64,000 bases of DNA from Lysobacter sp. Root690 (GCF_001427785.1 NZ_LMHM01000016.1:483246-547245); one strand, 5' to 3'. Shown: positions 52,220 through 61,881, counted from the stretch's first letter. Made by a program: numbers and translations. Notes: generated by a model from the letters alone, not told the origin.

Positions 52220-54373
52220 ATGCAACAAGTCCTGCAAAACCTGCGCGACGGCAGCACCGAAGTCGCCGACGTGCCCGCCCCGGCCCTGCGCCGCGGTCAT
52301 CTGCTGATCCGCAGCCACATCACCCTGGTCTCGGCCGGCACCGAGCGCATGCTGGTCGAGTTCGGCAAGGCCAATATGCTGCAGAAGGCGCGCCAGCAGC
52401 CCGACAAGGTGCGCATGGTGCTGGAGAAGGTGCGCACCGACGGCCTGGCCACCACCCTCGACGCGGTACGCAGCAAGCTCGATCAGCCGCTCGCGCTCGG
52501 GTATTGCAACGTCGGCACGGTGATCGGCGTCGGTCCCGGGGTCAGCGGTTTCGAGATCGGCGACCGGGTCGCGTCCAACGGCAAGCACGCCGAAGTGGTC
52601 GCGGTGCCGGTCAACCTGTGCGCGAAGATCCCCGACAACGTCGGCGACGAAGCCGCCGCGTTCACCGTGCTCGGCGCGATCGCGCTGCAGGGCATTCGTC
52701 TGGTCCAGCCGACGTTGGGCGAAACCGTGGTCGTCACCGGCCTGGGCCTGATCGGCCTGATCACCGTGCAGTTGCTGCGCGCGCACGGTTGTCGCGTGCT
52801 CGGCATCGACTACGACCCGGCCAAACTCGCGATCGCGCGCGAATACGGCGCGGAAACCGTCGACTTGTCCAAGAACGAAGACCCGCTCGCGGCAGCGGCG
52901 GCGTTCTCGCGCGGACGCGGCGTCGATGCGGTGCTGATCACCGCCTCGACCAAGAGCAACGAACCGGTCGCCCAGGCCGCGCACATGTGCCGCAAGCGCG
53001 GCCGCATCGTCCTGATCGGCGTGACCGGGCTGGAACTGTCGCGCGCGGATTTCTACGAAAAGGAGCTGTCGTTCCAGGTCTCGTGCTCGTACGGTCCGGG
53101 CCGCTACGACCCGTCCTACGAAGAACGCGGCAACGACTATCCGGTCGGGTTCGTGCGCTGGACCGAGCAGCGCAACTTCGAAGCGGTGCTCGACATGATG
53201 AGCAGCCGCGCGGTCGAGGTGCAGTCGCTGGTGACCCATCGCTACGGCATCGCCGAAGCCGAACGCGCCTACGCCGTGCTCGGCGGCGGCGAACCTTCGC
53301 TGGGCATCGTGCTCGATTACGGCCTGGGCGACGACATTCCCGAACAGCTGATGCGGCGCAAGGTGCCGCTGCACGTCAAGCCGTCCGCGAACGAAGTGCC
53401 CAGCGAGACCGGCGGCAGCGCGATCGCCTTCGTCGGTGCCGGCAACTACGCCGGCCGGGTACTGATCCCGGCGTTCGCGCGCACCGGCGCCAAGCTGCAC
53501 ACGCTGATCACCAACAACGGCGTCGGCAGCGTCCATTACGGCAAGAAGTTCGGCTTCCGCAACGCCAGCACCGACACCGACGCGGTGCTGCGCGATGCGA
53601 GCGTGGGCTCGATGGTGATCGCGACCCAGCACGGTAGCCACGCCGAACTGGTATTCAAGTCGCTGCGCCGCGGCAAGCACGTATTCGTCGAAAAGCCGCT
53701 GTGTTTGACCCTGGAAGAATTGCAGACCATCGAGAAAGCACACTCGGAGCAAACGGTGTACGGCATCCCGCCGGTGCTGATGGTCGGCTTCAACCGCCGC
53801 TTCGCCCCGCAGGTGCGCAAGATGCACGCACTGCTGGCCGGCGTGCGCGAGCCCAAGGCCTTTGTCATGACCGTCAATGCCGGTGCGATCCCGGCCGATC
53901 ACTGGACCCAGGACCCGCAGCTCGGCGGCGGCCGCCTCATCGGCGAAGCCTGCCACTTCGTCGACTTGCTGCGTTTCCTCGCCGATTCGCCGATCGTGAG
54001 CCATCAACTCACCGCGGTCGGCAACGTGGCCGGCGTCGGCATCCGCAGCGACCGGGTCAGTTTCACCCTGAGTTTCGCCGACGGTTCGTTCGGTACCGTG
54101 CATTACCTCGCCAACGGCGACAAATCCTTTCCGAAGGAACGCCTGGAAGTGTTCGCGGCCGGACGCGTGCTGCAACTGGACAACTTCCGCCGCCTGCGCG
54201 GCTACGGCTGGCCCGGTTTCACCCGCATGAACCTGTGGCGCCAGGACAAGGGCCAGGCGGCGTGCGCGCAGGCCTTCATGCAGGCGGTGCAGGGCCAGGC
54301 GCCGGCGCCGATTCCGATCGAACAGATCCTCGAAGTCGCGCGGGTGACCATCGAACTGGACGCATCGGTCTGA
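52220..54373 (+). CDS. Fusion of zinc-type alcohol dehydrogenase and Gfo/Idh/MocA oxidoreductase
   Basis: A 717-residue two-domain protein. Residues 1 to about 350 are a medium-chain dehydrogenase (LISAGTERMLVEFGK-like start; GYCNVGTVIGVGPGVSGFEI; VVTGLGLIGLITVQLLRAHG nucleotide site; DAVLITASTKSNEPV). Residues about 370-717 are Gfo/Idh/MocA (IAFVGAGNYAGRVLIPAFAR; KHVFVEKPLCLTLEELQTIE with the EKP motif; GEACHFVDLLRFLAD). Such fusions recur next to heparinase-like genes in polysaccharide loci, as here. They presumably alter a nucleotide-sugar or polymer-derived sugar by oxidation/reduction; the substrate is unknown. Confidence 0.85.
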   Translation: MQQVLQNLRDGSTEVADVPAPALRRGHLLIRSHITLVSAGTERMLVEFGKANMLQKARQQPDKVRMVLEKVRTDGLATTLDAVRSKLDQPLALGYCNVGTVIGVGPGVSGFEIGDRVASNGKHAEVVAVPVNLCAKIPDNVGDEAAAFTVLGAIALQGIRLVQPTLGETVVVTGLGLIGLITVQLLRAHGCRVLGIDYDPAKLAIAREYGAETVDLSKNEDPLAAAAAFSRGRGVDAVLITASTKSNEPVAQAAHMCRKRGRIVLIGVTGLELSRADFYEKELSFQVSCSYGPGRYDPSYEERGNDYPVGFVRWTEQRNFEAVLDMMSSRAVEVQSLVTHRYGIAEAERAYAVLGGGEPSLGIVLDYGLGDDIPEQLMRRKVPLHVKPSANEVPSETGGSAIAFVGAGNYAGRVLIPAFARTGAKLHTLITNNGVGSVHYGKKFGFRNASTDTDAVLRDASVGSMVIATQHGSHAELVFKSLRRGKHVFVEKPLCLTLEELQTIEKAHSEQTVYGIPPVLMVGFNRRFAPQVRKMHALLAGVREPKAFVMTVNAGAIPADHWTQDPQLGGGRLIGEACHFVDLLRFLADSPIVSHQLTAVGNVAGVGIRSDRVSFTLSFADGSFGTVHYLANGDKSFPKERLEVFAAGRVLQLDNFRRLRGYGWPGFTRMNLWRQDKGQAACAQAFMQAVQGQAPAPIPIEQILEVARVTIELDASV

Positions 54374-54380
54374 GCACGCC

Positions 54381-56030
54381 ATGACCTCGTTATCGCGATT
54401 GCCGCGCATGTGGCATACCGTGCGCCATCTGCGCCCGGTGCAGATCTACGGCCGTGCCTGGCATCGATTGCATCGGCCGCGCGTGGACGCGTCGCAGGCA
54501 CCGGCGACCGCCGCCTTGCGCGGGCGCTGGATCGCTTGCGCGCGCATGCCTACGATGCTGGCCGCGCGTCGCTTCCGTTTCTTGAACGATGAGCACGAGC
54601 TGCCCGCCGACGGCTGGAACAGCACCGCGCTGCCCAAGCTGTGGCTGTACAACCTGCACTACTTCGACGATCTCAACGCCGACGGCGCCGAGTCGCGCCT
54701 GGGCTGGCATCGCGATCTGATCGGGCAATGGATCGCGGCCAATCCGCCGGCCGCGGGCAACGGCTGGGAGCCGTATTGCCTGTCGCTGCGCATCGTCAAC
54801 TGGATCAAGTGGCGCTGCGCCGGTCACGGTCTGGGCGACGACAGCGCCGAACACGCGATGCTCGACAGCCTGGCGACACAGACCCGCTATCTGCGCGGCC
54901 GCCTGGAACGGCATTTGCTCGGCAATCATCTGTGGGCCAATTACAAGGCGCTGCTGTTCGCCGGCGCGTGCTTCGAAGGCGAGCAGGCGCAGCAGTGGCG
55001 CGAACTGGGCCTGCACGGGCTGCGGCGCGAGATCGGCGAGCAGATTCTCGATGACGGCGGTCATTTCGAACGCAGCCCGATGTACCACGCGATCCTGCTC
55101 GAAGACCTGCTGGATCTCGTCCAGTTGGCCGAGCGATTCCCGAACGCATTCCCGATGCACGAGGTCGCGCTGTGGCGCGAACGCGCCTTGAGCATGTTCG
55201 CCTGGCTCGCGGTGATGAGCCATCCAGACGGGCGCATCGCCTTCTTCAACGATGCCGCGTTCGGCATCGCGCCGACCCTGGCGCAATTGCGGTTGTACGC
55301 GCACGCGCTCGGCATCCAGGTGCCCGCGGCGTCCGAGCAACCGCTGCAAGTGCTGGCCGCTTCGGGCTATGTGCGGATGCAGGCCGGCAACGCGGTGCTG
55401 ATCGCCGACGTCGGCGAAATCGGCCCGGACTACCTGCCCGGCCACGCCCACGCCGACACGCTCAGCTTCGAACTGTCGATCGATGGCCGACGCGTGCTGG
55501 TCAACGCCGGCACCTCGCGCTACGACATCGGCGCGCAGCGGCTGTGGCAGCGCGGCACCGCGGCGCATAACACGGTGCAGATCGACGGCCGCGATTCTTC
55601 CGAGGTGTGGAGCAGTTTTCGGGTGGCGCGGCGCGCGCATCCGTTCGCGGTCGTGCATGGCGTCGACGACGATGGCTTGTGGCTGGACGCGAGCCACGAC
55701 GGTTATCGGCGGCTCAAGGGCCGGCCGCTGCACCGTCGCTGCTGGCGCTTGCAGGACGGCTGTCTGCGTATCGAAGACGTGATCGAAGGCGGCTTCGAGC
55801 GCGCGGTCGCGCGTTTCCGGATCGCGCCGGATCTGCGTGTCGACGGCGATCGCGTGCGCGGCAAAAGCGAGGATGTGTTGCGCTGGCAGGTCGAGCCGCC
55901 GTCAGCGCTGACCCGCATCGACGTCAGCACCTATCACCCCGAATTCGGACTGAGCCAGGCCTGCGAAGTGATCGAAGTCGCGCTCGAACCCACCGGCCGA
56001 TCGGTCGCCACCTTCCGCTGGGACGGTTGA
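54381..56030 (+). CDS. Heparinase II/III-family protein
   Basis: A 549-residue protein with the alpha/alpha-toroid plus beta-sheet layout of heparinase II/III-like lyases: LWLYNLHYFDDLNADGA, HLLGNHLWANYKALLFAGA, DGGHFERSPMYHAILLEDLL, then the C-terminal domain with GHAHADTLSFELSIDGRRVL, AHNTVQIDGRDSSEVWSSFR. Members cleave uronic-acid polysaccharides by elimination, fitting a ManNAcA-containing polymer. No signal peptide is visible (Met-Thr-Ser-Leu-Ser-Arg start), so it may act in the cytoplasm or be exported otherwise. Seven bases separate it from the fusion dehydrogenase. Confidence 0.87.
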   Translation: MTSLSRLPRMWHTVRHLRPVQIYGRAWHRLHRPRVDASQAPATAALRGRWIACARMPTMLAARRFRFLNDEHELPADGWNSTALPKLWLYNLHYFDDLNADGAESRLGWHRDLIGQWIAANPPAAGNGWEPYCLSLRIVNWIKWRCAGHGLGDDSAEHAMLDSLATQTRYLRGRLERHLLGNHLWANYKALLFAGACFEGEQAQQWRELGLHGLRREIGEQILDDGGHFERSPMYHAILLEDLLDLVQLAERFPNAFPMHEVALWRERALSMFAWLAVMSHPDGRIAFFNDAAFGIAPTLAQLRLYAHALGIQVPAASEQPLQVLAASGYVRMQAGNAVLIADVGEIGPDYLPGHAHADTLSFELSIDGRRVLVNAGTSRYDIGAQRLWQRGTAAHNTVQIDGRDSSEVWSSFRVARRAHPFAVVHGVDDDGLWLDASHDGYRRLKGRPLHRRCWRLQDGCLRIEDVIEGGFERAVARFRIAPDLRVDGDRVRGKSEDVLRWQVEPPSALTRIDVSTYHPEFGLSQACEVIEVALEPTGRSVATFRWDG

Positions 56031-56036
56031 ACCCGC

Positions 56037-57290
56037 ATGCGCATCCTGTTTCTGTCCGACAACTTTCCGCCCGAAGGCAACGCGCCGGCCACCCGCACCT
56101 ACGAGCACGCGGTGCGCTGGGTGCGCGCCGGGCACGAGGTCACGGTGATCACCTGCGCGCCGAATTTCCCCGAAGGCCGACTGTTCGACGGTTATCGCAA
56201 CGCCTGGCGCGGCGTGGAAACCGTCGACGGTATCCGGGTGGTGCGGGTCAAGACCTACATCACCGCCAACGAGGGTTTCGTCAAGCGCAGCCTGGATTAC
56301 ATCAGCTTCATGGCCGCCTCGGTCGTGGCCGGCCTGTTCGAGCCGCGTCACGACGTGATCGTGGCGACCTCGCCGCAGTTCTTCTGCGCGCTCGGCGGCT
56401 GGGCGCTGGCGCGCCTGCGCCGGCGGCCGTTCGTGTTCGAACTGCGCGACCTGTGGCCGGCCTCGATCACCGCGGTCGGAGCGATGAAACGCAGCCTGGC
56501 GATCCGCGTGCTCGAACGCGTGGAGATGTTCCTGTACCGCAGCGCCGATGCGATCGTGCCGGTGACTCAGTCGTTCCGCGAGGAACTGATCGAGCGCGGC
56601 GTCGACGCCGACAAGATCCATGTCGTGCTCAACGGCGTCGACCTGCAACGCTACGCGCCGTGCGCGCGTGATCCGGAATTGGGCGAGCGCTACGATCTGC
56701 ATGGGCGGTTCGTGGTCGGTTACCTCGGTACTCACGGCATGGCGCATGGCCTGGAAACCGTGATCGATGCGGCGCAGCGGCTGCAGCACGACCCGCGCAT
56801 CGCCTTCTTCTTCGCCGGCAGCGGCGCCGAGCGCGCGCGGGTCGAGCAACTGGTGGCGCAACGCGGGCTCGACAACGTGCGCATGATTCCGCGCCAGCCC
56901 AAGGAGATGATGCCCAAGCTGTGGGGGCTGTGCGATGTCTCGCTGATCCCGCTGCGCGATAACCCGGTGTTCGCCGGGGTGATCCCGTCCAAGCTGTTCG
57001 AAGGCATGGGCATGGGGGTGCCCGCGCTGATGTCGCTGCCGCGCGGCGAAGCCACACGCATTGTCGAAAGCACCGGCTGTGGGGTGTGCGTGCCGGCCGA
57101 GAACGCCGAGGCGATGGCCGCGGCGATCGTCGCCTTGGCCGAAGATCCGGCGCGCATGCAGCGGCTGCGCGCGGCCAGCGTCGCCGCGGCGCCGGCGTAT
57201 TCGCGCGATCGCCAGGCCCGGTTGATGACCGATGCGCTGGCGCGATTGATCGGCGACGACACCCAGGACCTGTTGCGAGTCGGCAAATAG
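56037..57290 (+). CDS. GT4 glycosyltransferase, WbuB-like
   Basis: A 417-residue GT-B enzyme: N-terminal MRILFLSDNFPPEGNAPATR and HEVTVITCAPNFPEGRLFDG, and a WbuB-like FELRDLWPASITAVGAM segment. The donor-binding C-terminal half has VGYLGTHGMAHGLETVIDAA, FFFAGSGAERARVEQLVAQR, and VIPSKLFEGMGMGVPALM with the E-x7-E pattern. WbuB-type enzymes transfer N-acetyl-fucosamine-like or related sugars; the donor here is unknown. Starts seven bases after the heparinase-like gene. Confidence 0.87.
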   Translation: MRILFLSDNFPPEGNAPATRTYEHAVRWVRAGHEVTVITCAPNFPEGRLFDGYRNAWRGVETVDGIRVVRVKTYITANEGFVKRSLDYISFMAASVVAGLFEPRHDVIVATSPQFFCALGGWALARLRRRPFVFELRDLWPASITAVGAMKRSLAIRVLERVEMFLYRSADAIVPVTQSFREELIERGVDADKIHVVLNGVDLQRYAPCARDPELGERYDLHGRFVVGYLGTHGMAHGLETVIDAAQRLQHDPRIAFFFAGSGAERARVEQLVAQRGLDNVRMIPRQPKEMMPKLWGLCDVSLIPLRDNPVFAGVIPSKLFEGMGMGVPALMSLPRGEATRIVESTGCGVCVPAENAEAMAAAIVALAEDPARMQRLRAASVAAAPAYSRDRQARLMTDALARLIGDDTQDLLRVGK

Positions 57291-57314
57291 GCGCGCCATG
57301 CCGCGCGTGCCGCC

Positions 57315-58058
57315 ATGCTGAACTGGCTGATCGATCCGCTGCATACGGCGGTTTGCGTGCTGGTGCTAGGCGCGCTGGTCTGGCGTTGGCGGCGTCGCAT
57401 CGGCATGGGCCTGATCGCGATCGGATTGAGCTGGGGCCTGCTGTGGTCGCTGCCGGTGGCGTCCGAGTCGCTGCGTGACTCGTTGGTTCGGCAGCGTCCG
57501 TCGTTGCCTCTGCCGCAGTCGTCACAACCGCCGCCGCGCGCCGACGCGATCGTCGTACTCGGCGGCGCGATCGGCCCGGTCAGCCGCTTCGATCAGGGCG
57601 ATGCGGATGCACCGGCCCTGGCCGGCAACCGGGTCGCGCTGGCGGCTCGGGTCTGGCGCGAACAACGCACTGCTTCGATCCTGCTCAGCGGCGGACCGGC
57701 GGCGCGCACGCGCGGGGTCGCCGAGGCGCGGATCATGGCCGCCGTGCTGCGCAAGCTCGGCGTTCCGGAGCAAACGATGGTGCTGGAGGATCGCAGCACC
57801 AGCACCCGCGACAACGCCCGCAACAGCGCGGCGATCGCGCGCCAGCGCGACTGGCGGCGGGTGGTGTTGATCACCTCGCCGCTGCATCTGCCGCGCGCGG
57901 CGCGGCTGTTCGAGCACGAGGGTCTGCAGGTGCTGCCGATGGCGCCGCCCGAGCCGCGCATCGCTACCGCTCCCGCGTGGCGGCCTTCGCTGCAGGCGGC
58001 GCGGCGCAGCGGCGAAACCTTGAAGGAATACGCGTTGTTCGTGCTGTCGACGATCTGA
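57315..58058 (+). CDS. YdcF/SanA-type DUF218 membrane protein
   Basis: A 247-residue protein with two N-terminal helices (about 8-25 and 31-48) and a DUF218 domain: DAIVVLGGAIGPVSRFDQGD, ILLSGGPAARTRGVAEARIM, VLEDRSTSTRDNARNSA and VVLITSPLHLPRAARLFE. Family members (YdcF, SanA, ElyC) act at the envelope; ElyC affects undecaprenyl-lipid use. That fits a gene ending an EPS operon, perhaps balancing lipid carrier. Gap of 24 bases from the GT4 gene. Confidence 0.83.
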   Translation: MLNWLIDPLHTAVCVLVLGALVWRWRRRIGMGLIAIGLSWGLLWSLPVASESLRDSLVRQRPSLPLPQSSQPPPRADAIVVLGGAIGPVSRFDQGDADAPALAGNRVALAARVWREQRTASILLSGGPAARTRGVAEARIMAAVLRKLGVPEQTMVLEDRSTSTRDNARNSAAIARQRDWRRVVLITSPLHLPRAARLFEHEGLQVLPMAPPEPRIATAPAWRPSLQAARRSGETLKEYALFVLSTI

Positions 58059-58207
58059 TCTAACAACGCCGGGGCCCCTGCCCCTTACAGCGAGACTTCC
58101 CGCCACATCGGGATCGGGAAACGACTGCCCGATCGCGCACATTCCCAACCCGCGTCGCAACCGCCAAAGCGCAACCACGTACAAGCCGGCCCGCGCGGGT
58201 TTGCTGC

Positions 58208-59413
58208 ATGATGGCGCTCCGCCCTCACCGCCTTTCGACCATGCGTCTGCTGCGCGATCTGTCCCTGTCCGCCGTCATCGCCGGCTTCGTCGCGGTGCTG
58301 GTCGGGTTCACCAGTTCGGCGGCGATCGTGTTCAGCGCCGCGCAGGCATCGGGCGCCAACGATGCGGAAATCGCCTCGTGGATGTGGGCATTGGGCCTCG
58401 GCATGGGCGCGACCTGCATCGGCTTGTCGCTGCGCTATCGGGTGCCGGTGGTCACCGCCTGGTCGACGCCGGGCGCGGCGATGCTGATCACCGGCGCGGC
58501 CGGGCTGCCGCTGGCGGAGATCATCGGCGCGTTCGTGGTCAGCGCGGTGCTGACCACCGCGCTGGGCTTCAGCGGCTGGCTCGAACGCGCGTTGAGCCGG
58601 CTGCCGACCAGCTTGGCCTCGGGCATGCTCGCCGGCGTGCTGCTGCGCTTCGGCTTGAACGTGTTCACGTCGATGCAGGCGCAGTTCGCGCTGGTGTTCG
58701 CGATGTTTCTCGGCTGGCTGCTGGCGCGGCGCTGGAGCCCGCGCTATGCGGTGGTGATCACCCTGGCGATCGGCGTGGCCATCGCCGCGGTCCAGGGCCA
58801 GCTGCATCTGGGCGATGTGCGCCTGACCCTCGCGCAACCGATCTGGATCACCCCGAAGTTCTCGCTGGCGGCGGTGATCGGCGTGGCGATCCCGCTGTTC
58901 GTGGTCACCATGGCCTCGCAGAACATTCCCGGCATCGCGATCCTGCGCGCGCACGGCTATCAGGACACGCCGGTGTCGCCGCTGATCGGCTGGACCGGGC
59001 TGGTCACCCTGGTGCTGGCGCCGTTCGGCGCGTTCGCCCTGAACCTGGCCGCGATCACCGCGGCGATCTGCATGGGCAGCGACGCCCACGAGGACAGCCG
59101 GCGGCGTTACGTGGCCGCGGTCGCGGCCGGCGTGTTCTATCTGCTGACCGGGCTGTTCGGCGCCACCGTCGCCGCGCTGTTCGCCGCGTTCCCGAAGGAA
59201 CTGGTACTGGCGATCGCCGGCATCGCCCTGCTCACCACCATCGGCAACGGCCTGGCCGCCGCCGTCCACGACCCGCAGGAGCGCGAACCGGCGCTGATCA
59301 CCTTCCTGGTCACCGCCTCGGGCGTGAGCGCGTTCCAGATCGGCTCGGTGTTCTGGGGCATGGTCGCCGGGCTGCTGGCGCTGGCGATCACTCGTCGCAA
59401 GCACCCGGCCTGA
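58208..59413 (+). CDS. BenE-family benzoate/H+ symporter-like permease
   Basis: A 401-residue inner-membrane protein with about 12 helices and BenE-family features: RDLSLSAVIAGFVAVLVGFT then SSAAIVFSAAQASGAN, YRVPVVTAWSTPGAAMLIT, FVVTMASQNIPGIAILRAHG and LAAITAAICMGSDAHEDS. Transports benzoate or a related aromatic or purine-like compound; no catabolic genes nearby to fix the substrate. In-frame ATG at 58241 (MRLLRDLS) matches the usual family start better and may be the real one. A GC-rich imperfect hairpin follows the stop (59420-59443). Confidence 0.85.
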   Translation: MMALRPHRLSTMRLLRDLSLSAVIAGFVAVLVGFTSSAAIVFSAAQASGANDAEIASWMWALGLGMGATCIGLSLRYRVPVVTAWSTPGAAMLITGAAGLPLAEIIGAFVVSAVLTTALGFSGWLERALSRLPTSLASGMLAGVLLRFGLNVFTSMQAQFALVFAMFLGWLLARRWSPRYAVVITLAIGVAIAAVQGQLHLGDVRLTLAQPIWITPKFSLAAVIGVAIPLFVVTMASQNIPGIAILRAHGYQDTPVSPLIGWTGLVTLVLAPFGAFALNLAAITAAICMGSDAHEDSRRRYVAAVAAGVFYLLTGLFGATVAALFAAFPKELVLAIAGIALLTTIGNGLAAAVHDPQEREPALITFLVTASGVSAFQIGSVFWGMVAGLLALAITRRKHPA

Positions 59414-59522
59414 GCCTGGCCGCGGCGGCCCGCCGCGCCGCGGACCCACGCAGCGATGGGACTTGCAAGCCCTTTGAGCTAGCGTATGCGCTGCAACCCC
59501 GCCTTGACGGTGCAATCTTCGA

Positions 59523-60551
59523 ATGCGCATCACCGACGCCAGTTACGGCTCCAACGAAGACGGCCTGATCTGGGGCTATCGCTTCGTGCCCGGCCAGCCG
59601 GCACAGCCGATCAGCACCGACGCGGTGGCGGCGTTCCTGGCCCGGCCGGAGGACGGCGCGGATACGGGTGCGAACCCGGGCTTCCTGTGGCTGCACTTCT
59701 CGCTGTCGAACGTCGGCGCCGAACGCTACCTGCACCGCGCGCTCGACCTGCCCGATGCGTTCTTCGACAGCCTGCGCAGCGAAGTCGGCTCGACCCGGCT
59801 GGAACTCGACGATGGCGCGCTGATCGCGGTGATCCACGACGTGCTGTTCGATTCCAGCTTCGACGCCTCCGAGGTCGGCACCACCAGCCTGTGCATCGGC
59901 CCGCGCCTGCTGGTCAGCGCGCGCCTGCGGCCGTTGCGCTCGGTCGATCAACTGCGCGCGGCGGTCCGCAGCGGCCAGATCTTCCGCTCGCCGGTCGAAT
60001 TGCTGGCCCACCTGCTGCGCGATCAGGCCAGCGTGCTCGGCGATATCCTGCGCAAGTCCACCGTCCAGGTCGATCGCATCGAAGACCGCCTGCTCGCCAA
60101 CCGCATCGCCGACGACCGCAAGCAACTCGGCGCGCTGCGGCGTTCGCTGGTGCGCTTGCAGCGGTTGATGGCGCCGGAACCGACCGCGCTGTTCCGCCTG
60201 CTCAATCGTCCGCCGGACTGGATCGACCGCGACGACATCCAAGACCTGCAACAGGCGGCCGAGGAATTCTCCACCGCGATCGGCGATTCGGCCGCGCTGG
60301 TCGAGCGGATCAAGCTGATCCAGGAAGAACTGGCCGCGCTGGTCAACGAACAGACCGGTCGCACCTTGTTCGTACTGACCGTGGTCACCGTGCTGGCGCT
60401 GCCGATCAACCTGATCGCCGGCCTGTTCGGCATGAACGTCGGGGGTGTACCGCTGTCCGACAACCCGCATGGCTTCTGGAGCGTGGTGGTCGGGCTGTTC
60501 GTGCTGACCGCGGTGCTGGCGTATGCGGCGTTCGGGCGGCGTAGGGATTGA
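59523..60551 (+). CDS. CorA/ZntB-family divalent cation channel
   Basis: A 342-residue protein with a cytoplasmic alpha/beta N-terminal domain, a long stalk helix (VERIKLIQEELAALVNEQTG) and two C-terminal helices separated by the GMNVGGVP signature (GMN motif, about 305). The ZntB-like character comes from the N-terminal FLWLHFSLSNVGAERYL pattern and the GVPLSDNPHGFW loop. It likely moves Zn2+, or Mg2+ with lower likelihood. Monocistronic in appearance. Confidence 0.87.
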   Translation: MRITDASYGSNEDGLIWGYRFVPGQPAQPISTDAVAAFLARPEDGADTGANPGFLWLHFSLSNVGAERYLHRALDLPDAFFDSLRSEVGSTRLELDDGALIAVIHDVLFDSSFDASEVGTTSLCIGPRLLVSARLRPLRSVDQLRAAVRSGQIFRSPVELLAHLLRDQASVLGDILRKSTVQVDRIEDRLLANRIADDRKQLGALRRSLVRLQRLMAPEPTALFRLLNRPPDWIDRDDIQDLQQAAEEFSTAIGDSAALVERIKLIQEELAALVNEQTGRTLFVLTVVTVLALPINLIAGLFGMNVGGVPLSDNPHGFWSVVVGLFVLTAVLAYAAFGRRRD

Positions 60552-60570
60552 GGGGTGCTGGAGGCGCGCG

Positions 60571-60690
60571 CGCCCCTCATCCGGCCCTTCGGGCCACCTT
60601 CTCAGCCTTGCACTCCCTTCGGTCGCCGCGAGCGGGAGAAGGGACATTGAAGCCCCTCTCCCGCTTGCGGGAGAGGGGTTGGGGTGAGGG
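60571..60690. repeat. Intergenic repeat block with a perfect 12-bp hairpin (CCCTCTCCCGC type)
   Basis: A block of about 120 bases with CCCTCATCC/GGGTGAGGG-like ends contains a perfect hairpin: CCCCTCTCCCGC (60653-60664), TT, GCGGGAGAGGGG (60667-60678). This is a widespread mobile-looking extragenic repeat of high-GC proteobacteria. It lies between the convergent corA-like and M23 genes and can act as a bidirectional terminator. Confidence 0.75.
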
Positions 60691-60720
60691 CCTGGGCTGC
60701 GACGCCACCACCCTTCGCGC

Positions 60721-61881
60721 TTAGCGCGGAAACTCAACAACGCTATTAGACCCAGGCAGTTCATCGACGCGCTCGGCCGCAACCTCGCCGCCCAGCGCCT
60801 GCCACGGCTTAGATCCCAACTGATCGAGCTGCCGGTAATGCCCAAGCAGACGAAACCCGGCGAACCCATACGGCACGCCTTCCGACGCCAACGGCACGCG
60901 CCCGTCGGCGAGATGGAAATGCAGATGCGGCCCGGTCGAATCGCCGGTGAAACCAAGCGCGCCGATGGTCTGGCCGACCCGCACCGCATCGCCTTCGCGC
61001 ACCTTGATGCTGCCCGGACGCAGATGCTCGTAAGTCGCATAGCGGCCGTCGGCCAAGGCCAGCACGACGTAGTTGCCGGCAGCCTGATCGAAATCGTGGC
61101 GCGGATTGTCCGAGACTTTGACGCTCTCGGCCTGACCGTCGCGCACCGCCGCGACCCGCGCATCGGCCACGGCCAGCACGTCCGCGCCGTAGCCCAGGCT
61201 GTTGGCGGCGATGTCCGCATCGCCCTTGGCGATCCGCCCGTCCGCATCGACCCGGACCCAATCGATCGCATGCCGGCCCGGCAAGCGCGCGCGGCCGTTC
61301 AAGGTGTAGAACACCCGGCGATGACCGCGCGGCCACTGCGGCGCATAGATCGCGACCCACGGCCCGCCACGCAGCGGCGGCGCCAGTTGCAACGGCGCGG
61401 CGGCGCCGACTTCGAGTTCGGCGCCGATCACCGTCTGTGCCGCAGCCGCAGTCGCCGCATCCTTGGTCGCCGCGCCGTCGACAGCGGCGAAGCCGAGTCG
61501 ATGCCGCAGACGCTTCGGCAACGCCTGCGTCGTGTCGAACTCCAGATACACCACCGCGCGTTCGCCGGGCTTGACCGAAGCGGCCGGCGCGGCGGCTCGG
61601 CCGATCACCTGGGTGCGCGCGGCCAGTTCGGTCCCGCTCCAGGTCGCCACGCTCGCCTGAGTGTCCGCATCGATCGCCTGCAGCTCCGACAAGCTCCATT
61701 CGGTCCGGCCGAAGTTGCTCAGATGCAGTTCGTAGACCAATCGCTGCCGTCCCTCGACCCGCACCGGCACCGGCGCCCGCGGCACGCTCATGTCGAAGCT
61801 GTCGACCGGCGCGGTCGCGTGCACCGGCATGCCGGTCGTCAAGAAGTACAGCGAGACGGCGAGCGTTAGCTGACGCAGCAT
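60721..61881 (-). CDS. Exported M23-family (LytM) endopeptidase-like protein
   Basis: M23 enzymes cut peptidoglycan peptides or act as amidase activators. The 386-residue product has a signal peptide (LTLAVSLYFLTTGMPVHATA). An N-terminal beta domain follows (about 25-200: PVPVRVEGRQRLVYELHLSN, VKPGERAVVYLEFDTTQALP), then an M23 domain with metal ligands in GRHAIDWVRVDADG (H-x-x-D), YATYEHLRPGSIKVREGD and GDSTGPHLHFHLADG. All Zn ligands look present, so it may be active. ATG at 61881 begins the signal peptide. Confidence 0.85.
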   Translation of the reverse strand: MLRQLTLAVSLYFLTTGMPVHATAPVDSFDMSVPRAPVPVRVEGRQRLVYELHLSNFGRTEWSLSELQAIDADTQASVATWSGTELAARTQVIGRAAAPAASVKPGERAVVYLEFDTTQALPKRLRHRLGFAAVDGAATKDAATAAAAQTVIGAELEVGAAAPLQLAPPLRGGPWVAIYAPQWPRGHRRVFYTLNGRARLPGRHAIDWVRVDADGRIAKGDADIAANSLGYGADVLAVADARVAAVRDGQAESVKVSDNPRHDFDQAAGNYVVLALADGRYATYEHLRPGSIKVREGDAVRVGQTIGALGFTGDSTGPHLHFHLADGRVPLASEGVPYGFAGFRLLGHYRQLDQLGSKPWQALGGEVAAERVDELPGSNSVVEFPR

